From contig CAVCWT010000062.1 in NCBI GenBank assembly GCA_963605745.1, positions 1 through 9,186 on the forward strand: 9,186 bases of DNA, written 5' to 3'. This document shows positions 1 to 6,418 of the stretch, one piece after another. How positions within the stretch are numbered: the stretch's first letter is position 1; the number at the start of each line of letters is the position of its first letter. Made by a program: the position numbers and the translations under genes. The notes beneath the pieces were generated by a model. The model made no database searches, had not been told where the DNA came from, and worked only from the letters and a program-made list of their open reading frames with translations. The DNA comes from CAG-791 sp963605745 (GTDB lineage Bacteria; Bacillota; Clostridia; Lachnospirales; Lachnospiraceae).

Positions 1-9
1 CCCTTCCGT

Positions 10-2898
10 TCACTTCACCACTCCCCGGATCGTACGTATCATCTCCTTCACGTCGATCGGCTTGGCAATGTGTCCGTTCATGCCGGCATTCTCTGCGTCC
101 TTGCGGTCCTCGTCAAAAGCATTGGCGGTCATGGCAACGATCGGTATGGAGGCCTTGGCAGAATCCTCCAGCCTGCGGATTTTACGGGTTGCATCGTAGC
201 CGTTGAGATTCGGCATCTGGATATCCATAAGGATCAGGTCATAATAGCCGCCCTCGGCGGCCAGCAGCATATTGACGCATTCTATGCCGTCACAGGCATG
301 CTCGGTGCTGGCTCCTGCGTCCTCCAGAATGGCAATTGCAATCTCTGCATTCAGCTCATTGTCCTCCGCAAGGAGGATACGCAAACCGGACAGATCTCCT
401 GCTGCCTCCTGCTCCTTTGTGCTCTCACCAAGGAACCGCTCCGGGTCCTCCACCACGCGCAGATCCACCGTTATGGTAAAGGTACTGCCCTTTCCGGGCG
501 CACTCTGCACCTCAACCGTTCCCCCCATCAGATCCACGAGCCGCTTGACAATCGACATCCCAAGGCCTGTGCCGAGGATCTTGCTCTCGGTCGTGTTTTT
601 CTCCCTGGTAAAGGATTCAAAGATCTGTTCCTGGAATTCCTTCGTCATACCGATTCCGTTATCCGATACTGTCGCCACGTAGGTCGCATGGCCAGGCTTT
701 TCGCAGGGATACTCCTGCAGTCCCATGCGAATTCTGCCGCCGTCCGGTGTGTACTTTACCGCATTGGAGAGAAGGTTTAACATGATCTCCTGAATCTTAT
801 AGGCATCCGCATAGACATAGCGATGCTCTACTGTCAGATCCTTGATGAAGGTCAGGTTCTTTTTCCGAAGGTCATTTTCGAGAAGGACAGAATATTGCTC
901 ATTCAGAAGGTCCGCAAAGCTCTCATTCAATACTTCCTTTCCGCTGTCAATCCTTGCCACCTCCAGAACATTGTTGATCAGCCCCAGCAGATACTCCCCG
1001 GACATCTTGATCTTCGCCAGGTGGTCCTTTAGCTTCTCCGGCTGATCCAGCTCCTTTTCCATCAGATTCGCAAAGCCCAGCACCGCATTCATCGGCGTCC
1101 GGATATCATGGGACATATTAAAGAGGAATACAGATTTGGCCCTGCTGGCAGTCTCCGCTTCCTTCTGCAGGCGTTCCTTTTCCTCTACTTCCTGCTCTTT
1201 CCTTTGCAGATTCCGCACCAGCAGGAAGATCGTGAGGGCGATGACCGCACCAATGATCACGATGAACAGGATCAGATTATCCTTGATAAAATCCATCGGG
1301 CCATAGGAATAAAACGTTGAAATATACTGATAGGAATAATCGATTCCATAGGATGTTCCCAGGACCTTGATCGCCCGGTTCAACAGCAGCAGCAGCTCTG
1401 CGTTTCCCTCCTTCACACCAAAACATTTCCCGGTGCTTGCGCTCAGCTGGACGTAGGACAGTGCGCTGTACCTGGACTGCGCTGTCACATACTGAACACG
1501 CATGGTATCCATGATCGTGCCGTCTGCCTCTCCCTTCAGGATTCCCTCCAGACACGCATCGATATTCGGATAATACACGAGCTCTGCCTCCGGATACACC
1601 CGCTGCGTGTACTCGATCTGGAGCTCGTTGCTCTCATTGACTGCAATTTTCTGAATATCCTGTTTCTGATTCGCTGACTTATAGAAGAGCGTTCCGCTGT
1701 CCGATACGACCTCTGCGCTCGCATTGATTCTCTCTTGCTCCAGCCGCCAGCTGTCATTGGTCACCGGAAAGGCCAGGTCAATCACATCCTCTGTCAGCGC
1801 CGCCGTAAGAGCCTCATAGCTCTCATAGGCGATATATTCCATCTCCGGAAGATCCGTCAGCCCCAGTGCGGCAAACGCACTTGTCAGGGCATCTGTCACC
1901 AGCCCCTCTGCCTCGCCATCCTCATTCTGATTGGAATACGGAAGGTAGTTGTCCAGATACCCGATTACTATCGTTGAATGCCCACTCAGCCATTTTCGTT
2001 CTCCATCGGAGATCGTTTTCCCGGCAAGGAGCGATCCATAGTTCTGGTATTTCAGGCTCTGCAGCACATAAGGATCAATGGAGATCATCGTGGAAAGCGC
2101 AGCGTTGAGTTCCTCCAGCAGATCCTTCCGATCCTTGCTGACTGCAACATAATAGGGCTCTTCGCCAACCTTTGTGATCGCCGTAATCTCCTCTGCAGAG
2201 ATGGCACCGTCATAGGTCGTTGTTTTGAGATCGATGGCGCCCGATTCGAGGGCAGCATCCCGCTCTCCAAAGCTGTCATAATAGACTAGATCCACATCCA
2301 GCCCATTCTCTGCAAGCCACTCTTCGGTGTCAACAGACATCAGGTTGTTGGTGATCAGGCCAACCTTTTTGCCATTCAGGGTCTCAAGGTCATCCCCGGA
2401 AATGGAGACATCGTCCGACCTCTTATAGAGATAATACTGCTCCGTTCCCATTTCGGAATCCGGGAACAGAAAGGCCCTTTTGCGCCCCTCCGTTTTCGAA
2501 ACGCCGCACAGAAAATCAATCTCGCCCTTCTCGAGCATCTCATACAGTTCGGTCCAGTCGCCGTAAACATACTCATAGTCCCATGAAGTATAGTCGGCAA
2601 TCTTCTGGAGGTAGTCGTAGCTGTAGCCGCTCTTGACCTCCTCATCCGTCATTCCTTCCTGGAAGAGATCACTCTGATACCATCCGACCCGTACGGTCTT
2701 GATCCCCGACTCAGCCGCCTGCACAGATCTGCCGCATAACACTCCCCAGATCAAAACAACGAGAGCCAGCACCAGTGTGATTTTCTTATTGCGATTGACC
2801 CCCTGTATCTTCATACGCTTTTCCCCCGCCGCGCCGTCCCGGGCGAGATCATCCCCCTCTAATATCCCGGCATCTGCTTTATTCCTTCGTTCATTCAT
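10..2898 (-). CDS. Hybrid sensor histidine kinase with two solute-binding domains and a C-terminal receiver
   Basis: Membrane-bound hybrid kinase of 962 aa (longest reading) that probably senses a small solute, such as an amino acid, outside the cell. Order: hydrophobic signal segment about residues 40-54 with a possible cleavage site VQA|AES near 61; two bacterial family 3 type solute-binding domains about 66-295 and 308-530; a membrane helix about 542-562; a short coiled linker; HisKA with the phospho-accepting His597 in SHDIRTP; HATPase with N-box N708/N712, DNGIGM (746-751) and GTGLGM (776-781); and a receiver with acidic pair E845/D846, phospho-acceptor D892, T924 and K946. No Hpt domain is present, so a separate phosphotransfer protein or regulator is expected. 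Start is uncertain. ATG at 2898 has only a weak AGAAGG 11 bases upstream. ATG at 2814 (Met29) has GGGGGA at good spacing and places the signal peptide at the N-terminus, so I slightly prefer 2814. The ligand cannot be told from the sequence. Confidence 0.93.
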   Translation of the reverse strand: MNERRNKADAGILEGDDLARDGAAGEKRMKIQGVNRNKKITLVLALVVLIWGVLCGRSVQAAESGIKTVRVGWYQSDLFQEGMTDEEVKSGYSYDYLQKIADYTSWDYEYVYGDWTELYEMLEKGEIDFLCGVSKTEGRKRAFLFPDSEMGTEQYYLYKRSDDVSISGDDLETLNGKKVGLITNNLMSVDTEEWLAENGLDVDLVYYDSFGERDAALESGAIDLKTTTYDGAISAEEITAITKVGEEPYYVAVSKDRKDLLEELNAALSTMISIDPYVLQSLKYQNYGSLLAGKTISDGERKWLSGHSTIVIGYLDNYLPYSNQNEDGEAEGLVTDALTSAFAALGLTDLPEMEYIAYESYEALTAALTEDVIDLAFPVTNDSWRLEQERINASAEVVSDSGTLFYKSANQKQDIQKIAVNESNELQIEYTQRVYPEAELVYYPNIDACLEGILKGEADGTIMDTMRVQYVTAQSRYSALSYVQLSASTGKCFGVKEGNAELLLLLNRAIKVLGTSYGIDYSYQYISTFYSYGPMDFIKDNLILFIVIIGAVIALTIFLLVRNLQRKEQEVEEKERLQKEAETASRAKSVFLFNMSHDIRTPMNAVLGFANLMEKELDQPEKLKDHLAKIKMSGEYLLGLINNVLEVARIDSGKEVLNESFADLLNEQYSVLLENDLRKKNLTFIKDLTVEHRYVYADAYKIQEIMLNLLSNAVKYTPDGGRIRMGLQEYPCEKPGHATYVATVSDNGIGMTKEFQEQIFESFTREKNTTESKILGTGLGMSIVKRLVDLMGGTVEVQSAPGKGSTFTITVDLRVVEDPERFLGESTKEQEAAGDLSGLRILLAEDNELNAEIAIAILEDAGASTEHACDGIECVNMLLAAEGGYYDLILMDIQMPNLNGYDATRKIRRLEDSAKASIPIVAMTANAFDEDRKDAENAGMNGHIAKPIDVKEMIRTIRGVVK

Positions 2899-2949
2899 TG
2901 GTGAATATGCCTTCTACTGTCCGGGATTTTGCAGTAACAAACACCTTAA

Positions 2950-2978
2950 ATTATAGTAATTTTCCATTCTCGACTCAA
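2950..2978 (-). promoter_or_regulatory. Promoter for the hybrid kinase gene
   Basis: On the minus strand, TTGAGT (2973-2978) and a perfect TATAAT (2950-2955) are separated by exactly 17 bases, a good sigma-A type promoter. Transcription would begin near 2943. That leaves a leader of about 45 bases to the ATG at 2898, or about 129 bases to the preferred ATG at 2814. Seen in sequence; activity is inferred. Confidence 0.65.
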
Positions 2979-3100
2979 CTGGTGATTCAGATCCCCCATC
3001 TTGTTGCCGTTTCCGCCCATTACAATCCATGCATCCGTCAGCAGAATGTTCTGGCTGCTCTGAGAATTTTTGACATGTGCGATCTGCATAACCAGACAGG

Positions 3101-3130
3101 TTTATATGACCTCCGAATTGATGGTATAAT
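3101..3130 (+). promoter_or_regulatory. Promoter (extended -10) for the LOG-helicase genes
   Basis: A perfect TATAAT at 3125-3130 is preceded by TG one base upstream (TGG-TATAAT), which makes an extended -10. TTTATA at 3101-3106 matches the -35 consensus at four of six positions with an 18-base spacer. The expected start is near 3137, giving a leader of about 70 bases. Confidence 0.6.
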
Positions 3131-3137
3131 GTGCCTT

Positions 3138-3177
3138 ATGTTACCCGCTACGCCATTTTCGGCTTTTGGGTAAACAG
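3138..3177 (+). other. Leader hairpin upstream of the LOG gene
   Basis: TTACCC (3141-3146) can pair with GGGTAA (3168-3173), and inside it GCC (3152-3154) can pair with GGC (3161-3163). With one bulged A the outer stem extends to about 3138/3177. It sits at the predicted 5' end of the transcript. It could protect the RNA end or be incidental, and it matches no riboswitch class I recognise. Confidence 0.3.
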
Positions 3178-3206
3178 CATGTAATTTTATAAGGAGGTCA
3201 TCGCAT

Positions 3207-3743
3207 ATGAATATCACCGTCTACCTGGGTTCCATGGAGGGCAATACACCGGATTTGAAGGCGGCGGTCTGCGAGCTGGGAACCTGGATCGGCGAAAGCG
3301 GCCACTCCCTCGTCTACGGCGGCTCCAGGAGCGGCCTTATGGGTGTCATTGCAGACAGCGTTCTCGAGGCCGGCGGCAAGGTCTACGGCATCGAGCCGCA
3401 GTTCTTCATGGATGAAGAGCTCCAGCACGAGGGGCTGACCGAGCTCGTTGTCACAAAGGATATGACAGAGCGCAAGGCACTCCTTATTGAGCGAGGCGAC
3501 GCCTTTATTGCCTTCCCGGGAGGTACCGGAACCCTCGAGGAGATCTCGGAGGTCATGTCCAAGGTTTCCCTCAGTCACCTGGCAGCCCCCTGCATTCTCT
3601 ATAACCTGAACGGCTATTATGACGATCTCGAGCATCTCCTTGCCCGTATGATCGAGACAGGCCTCTCCACCCCCGAGCGCCAGAAGGGCATCTATTTTGC
3701 CCGAAGCCTTTCGGAGATTCAGGATATTCTGGTACGGCGCTAA
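3207..3743 (+). CDS. LOG-family (TIGR00730-type) nucleotide 5'-monophosphate phosphoribohydrolase
   Basis: A 178-aa Rossmann-type protein of the LOG / 'lysine decarboxylase-like' family. Characterised LOG members cleave a nucleoside or cytokinin 5'-monophosphate to base plus ribose 5-phosphate; the bacterial substrate is usually unknown, and the old 'lysine decarboxylase' label is misleading. Seen here are YGGSRSGLMG (37-46), the MTERK segment with the likely catalytic Arg89, and the signature PGGTGTLEE (104-112) with Glu112. Length is normal for the family. The start is fixed by AAGGAGGT (3191-3198) 8 bases before ATG. The helicase gene begins 20 bases after the stop, so the two are probably cotranscribed from the promoter near 3101-3130. 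No functional link to the helicase is obvious. Confidence is high for the family and low for the physiological substrate. Confidence 0.92.
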   Translation: MNITVYLGSMEGNTPDLKAAVCELGTWIGESGHSLVYGGSRSGLMGVIADSVLEAGGKVYGIEPQFFMDEELQHEGLTELVVTKDMTERKALLIERGDAFIAFPGGTGTLEEISEVMSKVSLSHLAAPCILYNLNGYYDDLEHLLARMIETGLSTPERQKGIYFARSLSEIQDILVRR

Positions 3744-3763
3744 CTACCGTAACCCTTCCGCCC

Positions 3764-6184
3764 ATGTCACTTACCTTCACAGAATTCACAGAGCAATATC
3801 ACCTTCAGCTGACACCGCAGCAGCAAGAGGCCGTCCAGGCAGTGGACGGCCCTGTTCTGGTGCTCGCCGTTCCCGGCGCCGGCAAAACAACGGTTCTCAT
3901 CACACGTCTTGGCTATATGGTGCTGTGCTGCAGCATCCGGCCGGAGCAGATTCTGACCGTCACCTACACCGTTGCCGCCACAAAGGATATGCGCCGCCGG
4001 TTTGCTGACAAATTCGGCGAGGAGCTCGCAGCTCGTCTCGAATTCCGCACGATCAACGGCATCTGTGCCAAGATCATCGCGGCCTTTGGACGCCGGATCG
4101 GCAAAACGGCCTTTACCCTCCAGACCAATGAGGGTGCCATTCTGCAGCTGCTCCGTGAGTTCTATATCGAGCTCATTCATAATTATCCTACGGAGTCTGA
4201 GCTCATGGATCTGCGCAGTCAGATCAGTTATATCAAGAATATGCAGCTCTCAGAAAAGGCGCAAAAGGAGCTCGACGAAAAGACCGGCCTTCCCCTCTCG
4301 GAAATCTGCAAACGCTACAGCGCCCGCATGCGCTCCCTCGGGCAGATGGATTACGATGACCAGATGATCTATGCAAAGGCGATTCTCCTCCGCTCTCCGG
4401 AGCTCCTGCATGAGATCCAGGAGCACTACCGGTATCTGTGCGTTGATGAGGCACAGGACACCTCTGCCATCCAGCATGAGATTCTGCAGCTCCTTGCCAA
4501 AGGAGCACACGGAGACAACCTATTCCTCGTTGGGGATGAGGATCAGAGCATCTACGGCTTTCGTGCGGCCTTTCCCCAGGCACTTCTCCGGTTCGAGGAA
4601 CAGCATGCCTGCTCCAAGGTTCTCTTGATGGAGGACAATTTTCGCTCCGACGCCTCCATTGTCGAGGCAGCCAGCCGCGTGATCTCCCACAATAAAAGCC
4701 GTCATCCCAAGACCATGCACCCCACAAGGCCCTCCAACACAAAGGTTCGCCTTCTGCCGGTTGCCCGCAGGCAGAACCAGTACAGCTATCTCCTGAAGGC
4801 CGCTGAGAACTGCAATGTTCAGACCGCTGTTCTCTATCGCAGCAACGAGAGTGCTCTGCCTCTGATTGACCTTTTGGATCGAAGCGGCCTTCCCTATTCG
4901 GTGCGAAATGCCGACCTGTCGTTTTTTTCCAGCCGCGTGGTGTGTGATATTGCCAATATCTATCGTTTTCTGCGGAATCCGAACGATACCGATGCCTTCC
5001 TGCAGATTTATTACAAGCTGAACCTCTACCTGTCCAAACAGGCCGCCCTTCGCTGCTGTGAAGAAAGCGCTGCCGATCCCCGGCACCGCTCTCCCCTCTC
5101 GCACCTTCTGAAGGATCCGAGCACAGAGACCTATGTAAAAACGGCCATCCGCAAACTCATCAAACACAGCGATAAGGTCACCGAGGGATCTGCTGCAACT
5201 GCCTTGTTCACCATCTGCAGCACCTTCGGATATGCCGATTACCTCGAGCGCACCGAAAGCGGCCAGGCAAAGCTCGCCATTCTCGACCTTCTGGCAAAAC
5301 AAGAGGACTCCATGGAGAGTCTCTTTCACCGTCTGAACTACCTACGGGATAAAATGCAAACTCCTTCACAGGACTGCGGCCGTCGTGATTCATTCTCGCA
5401 GGGATGCGCTGCAGCGCAGCAAACTGCAGCCTTGCAGCAAAATACTACGCCGCAGGGAAGTGTTGTACCGCAGCAAATCACTCCACCGCAGGGACTCATT
5501 CTCTCTACAATTCATGCCAGTAAGGGACTGGAGTATTCGAGAGTCTACCTTCTGGATGTCGGAGACGGAACCTTCCCCGTGATGGACCCTCCAGACATGA
5601 ACGATGCTGCTGCCGTGGCCGCCTACGAGGAGGAACGTCGTATTTTTTATGTGGGAATGACCAGAGCCCGGGATTATCTGAACATCTTCACCCTGCCCGC
5701 CGGCTCCAGGTTCGCCGCTGAGATGCAGCAGGATCCCTCTTCCGCCGCCAAAGCGAGCATTAAGAGTTCCAACATAGGAGCCTCTTCCTCCGCCAGAGCG
5801 AGTATTAAGCGCTCCGGACGGGGAACCTCTTCTTCCACCAGAGCGAGTATTAAGAATTCCGGACGGGTAGTCTCTTCCTCTGTCAGAGGAAACGTTACGA
5901 ATTCCGGAAGAGATGCTACTCGAGCTGTGTCCGGCAGAGCTTACGGACAGAATGGTTCCCAATTGCGTTCCCGTGACGAATCGATTCAGGAGAACCTTAC
6001 GTCCTTCCTTGAAAGGGCACAAAAGCAGTCACCGGTTCAGCATAATGTCTACGGACCAGGCATCATTCAGAACATCACGGACAAAAGGGTGCGGGTTCTC
6101 TTTGCTACAGGCGACGAGCGCTCCTTTGATCTGCGCATTGTTGTAGGAAACGGAATTTTGCGGCTGACAGACAGCCAGGAATAA
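3764..6184 (+). CDS. UvrD/PcrA-like superfamily 1 ATP-dependent DNA helicase
   Basis: An 806-aa cytoplasmic ATPase that should translocate on single-stranded DNA and unwind duplex in repair or replication-conflict resolution. Motifs in order: Q-motif LTPQQQ (16-21), Walker A VPGAGKTT (36-43), Walker B VDEAQD (227-232), motif III GDEDQSIYGFRAA (257-269), NFRS (292-295), motif V STIHASKGLE (581-590), and motif VI RRIFYVGMTRARDYL (625-639). A C-terminal segment about 762-803, beginning YGPGII, resembles the Tudor-like domain that binds RNA polymerase in PcrA/UvrD. It is longer than the usual 720-750 aa because of two low-complexity parts: a Gln/Pro-rich stretch about 545-577 and a four-copy 15-aa basic/Ser repeat at 663-722. 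The start codon lacks a visible Shine-Dalgarno sequence, but the Q-motif demands a start about here, so reinitiation after the LOG gene is plausible. It could be the main PcrA or a paralogue; one window cannot decide. Confidence 0.93.
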   Translation: MSLTFTEFTEQYHLQLTPQQQEAVQAVDGPVLVLAVPGAGKTTVLITRLGYMVLCCSIRPEQILTVTYTVAATKDMRRRFADKFGEELAARLEFRTINGICAKIIAAFGRRIGKTAFTLQTNEGAILQLLREFYIELIHNYPTESELMDLRSQISYIKNMQLSEKAQKELDEKTGLPLSEICKRYSARMRSLGQMDYDDQMIYAKAILLRSPELLHEIQEHYRYLCVDEAQDTSAIQHEILQLLAKGAHGDNLFLVGDEDQSIYGFRAAFPQALLRFEEQHACSKVLLMEDNFRSDASIVEAASRVISHNKSRHPKTMHPTRPSNTKVRLLPVARRQNQYSYLLKAAENCNVQTAVLYRSNESALPLIDLLDRSGLPYSVRNADLSFFSSRVVCDIANIYRFLRNPNDTDAFLQIYYKLNLYLSKQAALRCCEESAADPRHRSPLSHLLKDPSTETYVKTAIRKLIKHSDKVTEGSAATALFTICSTFGYADYLERTESGQAKLAILDLLAKQEDSMESLFHRLNYLRDKMQTPSQDCGRRDSFSQGCAAAQQTAALQQNTTPQGSVVPQQITPPQGLILSTIHASKGLEYSRVYLLDVGDGTFPVMDPPDMNDAAAVAAYEEERRIFYVGMTRARDYLNIFTLPAGSRFAAEMQQDPSSAAKASIKSSNIGASSSARASIKRSGRGTSSSTRASIKNSGRVVSSSVRGNVTNSGRDATRAVSGRAYGQNGSQLRSRDESIQENLTSFLERAQKQSPVQHNVYGPGIIQNITDKRVRVLFATGDERSFDLRIVVGNGILRLTDSQE
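5396..5494 (+). repeat. Gln/Pro-rich imperfect repeat inside the helicase, before motif V
   Basis: This stretch encodes helicase residues about 545-577, rich in Gln, Pro, Thr and Ala. The block starting TTGCAGCAAAATAC and the block starting CCGCAGCAAATCAC, 36 bases apart, are imperfect copies, each ending in CCGCAGGGA. A shorter GCGCAGCAAA copy precedes them. The copies stay in frame and sit just ahead of conserved motif V, in the chain returning from domain 2B to 2A, so the insertion probably forms a flexible loop. Confidence 0.75.
5750..5929 (+). repeat. Four-copy 45-base in-frame tandem repeat in the helicase C-terminal linker
   Basis: The units start at 5750, 5795, 5840 and 5885. Each is 45 bases and encodes 15 residues of the pattern [KR]-A-S-I-K-x-S-G-R-x-x-S-S-S-x. 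Copies 2 and 3 are closest to each other, copy 1 is diverged and copy 4 is strongly degraded. The product is a positively charged, serine-rich and probably disordered linker between motif VI and the Tudor-like end. The exact multiple of three keeps the frame open whatever the copy number. Confidence 0.85.
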
Positions 6185-6199
6185 TTGCGCATCACACTC

Positions 6200-6228
6200 T
6201 TTACAGTGGGAACAAATAAGACTATCAT
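6200..6228 (+). promoter_or_regulatory. Promoter for the folT-folC operon
   Basis: TTTACA (6200-6205) and TATCAT (6223-6228) each match consensus at five of six positions and are 17 bases apart. The expected transcription start is near 6235, just upstream of the THF riboswitch. This makes folT-folC an independent unit rather than the tail of the helicase transcript. Confidence 0.7.
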
Positions 6229-6233
6229 GCAGG

Positions 6234-6254
6234 AAACAGTACGTTTTACTGTTT
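6234..6254 (+). other. Inverted repeat at the start of the folT transcript
   Basis: AAACAGTA (6234-6241) and TACTGTTT (6247-6254) form a perfect 8-base-pair stem with a 5-base loop, CGTTT. It lies at the predicted transcription start. It may be an operator, a 5' end-stabilising hairpin, or a weak AT-rich terminator for the helicase gene upstream. These cannot be told apart from sequence. Confidence 0.45.
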
Positions 6255-6258
6255 TGAC

Positions 6259-6356
6259 GCAGAGTAGAGATTTAAGCGGTCAGTGCCTTCGGAACGGGGA
6301 GTTGTTCGAAGGACGAAGCGGACGCATCCCACGGTTTAAATCTCGCATCCCGCTGC
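6259..6356 (+). ncRNA. Tetrahydrofolate (THF, folT-type) riboswitch
   Basis: The layout and conserved blocks match the class I THF riboswitch that precedes folT in Clostridia. Closing stem P1 is GCAG (6259-6262) with CTGC (6353-6356), followed by the conserved GAGTAG. P2 is GAGATTTAA (6267-6275) with TTAAATCTC (6336-6344), 9 pairs. The internal hairpin is CCTTCG (6286-6291) with CGAAGG (6307-6312), closed by a G-rich loop, then ACGAAGCG and a small GCG-GA-CGC hairpin. The loop CGGGG (6295-6299) can pair with TCCCG (6348-6352) just before P1 closes, the expected long-range pseudoknot. The folate transporter gene directly downstream supports the call. The ligand class is known for the family; regulation here is inferred. 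Confidence 0.88.
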
Positions 6357-6379
6357 TTGGAAGATCCATTTCATTTGAT

Positions 6380-6418
6380 GTCTTCTTTGCGGCCTTGGAC
6401 TGTAAAGGAGGCTTTTTT
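6380..6418 (+). terminator. Riboswitch expression platform: terminator / Shine-Dalgarno-blocking hairpin
   Basis: Positions 6380-6392 can pair without interruption with 6400-6412: 13 base pairs, of which 4 are G-U, with a 7-base loop CCTTGGA. Six T residues (6413-6418) follow directly and then the folT ATG. The 3' arm contains the whole folT ribosome binding site (AAAGGAGG, 6404-6411), so the hairpin could end transcription, hide the ribosome binding site, or both. An alternative pairing of GGAAGA (6359-6364) with TCTTCT (6381-6386) would compete with it and act as the antiterminator. Confidence 0.65.

Larger units (their letters stand above)
2899..3206. other. Divergent intergenic region between kinase and LOG gene
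   Basis: This 308-base region has no convincing gene. It carries a promoter facing each way: minus strand about 2950-2978 and plus strand about 3101-3130. Between them lies a small inverted repeat, CAGAA-TG-TTCTG (3042-3053), a possible but unproven operator. The translated fragments here lack ribosome binding sites and recognisable content. Confidence 0.6.

Noticed and set aside
70..780. Plus-strand open frame of 236 codons opposite the kinase
   Set aside because: Shadow of the kinase gene: no ribosome binding site and no recognisable protein, while the minus strand carries all kinase and receiver motifs.
2716..2740. Lipoprotein lipobox around Cys55 of the kinase
   Set aside because: The residues before Cys (G-V-L) do not fit the lipobox, which needs a small residue at -1; an ordinary signal anchor or cleavage after VQA fits better.
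3070..3075. Perfect TTGACA -35 box
   Set aside because: No acceptable -10 lies 16-18 bases downstream; the extended -10 at 3125 is too far away to pair with it.
4520..5329. Minus-strand open frame of 269 codons opposite the helicase
   Set aside because: Composition is that of an antisense shadow, and the plus strand encodes conserved helicase motifs throughout.
5396..5929. CRISPR-like array in the repeat-bearing helicase region
   Set aside because: Repeats are imperfect, directly tandem without spacers, in frame and inside an intact coding sequence.
5390..6022. Minus-strand open frame of 210 codons with Gly/Ser/Arg-rich repeats
   Set aside because: The repeats are the reverse reading of the helicase 45-base repeat; there is no start signal or known domain.
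6185..6418. Extension of the folT reading frame back to 6185
   Set aside because: This stretch is a promoter, inverted repeat and THF riboswitch, and the ribosome binding site and family N-terminus point to ATG at 6419.
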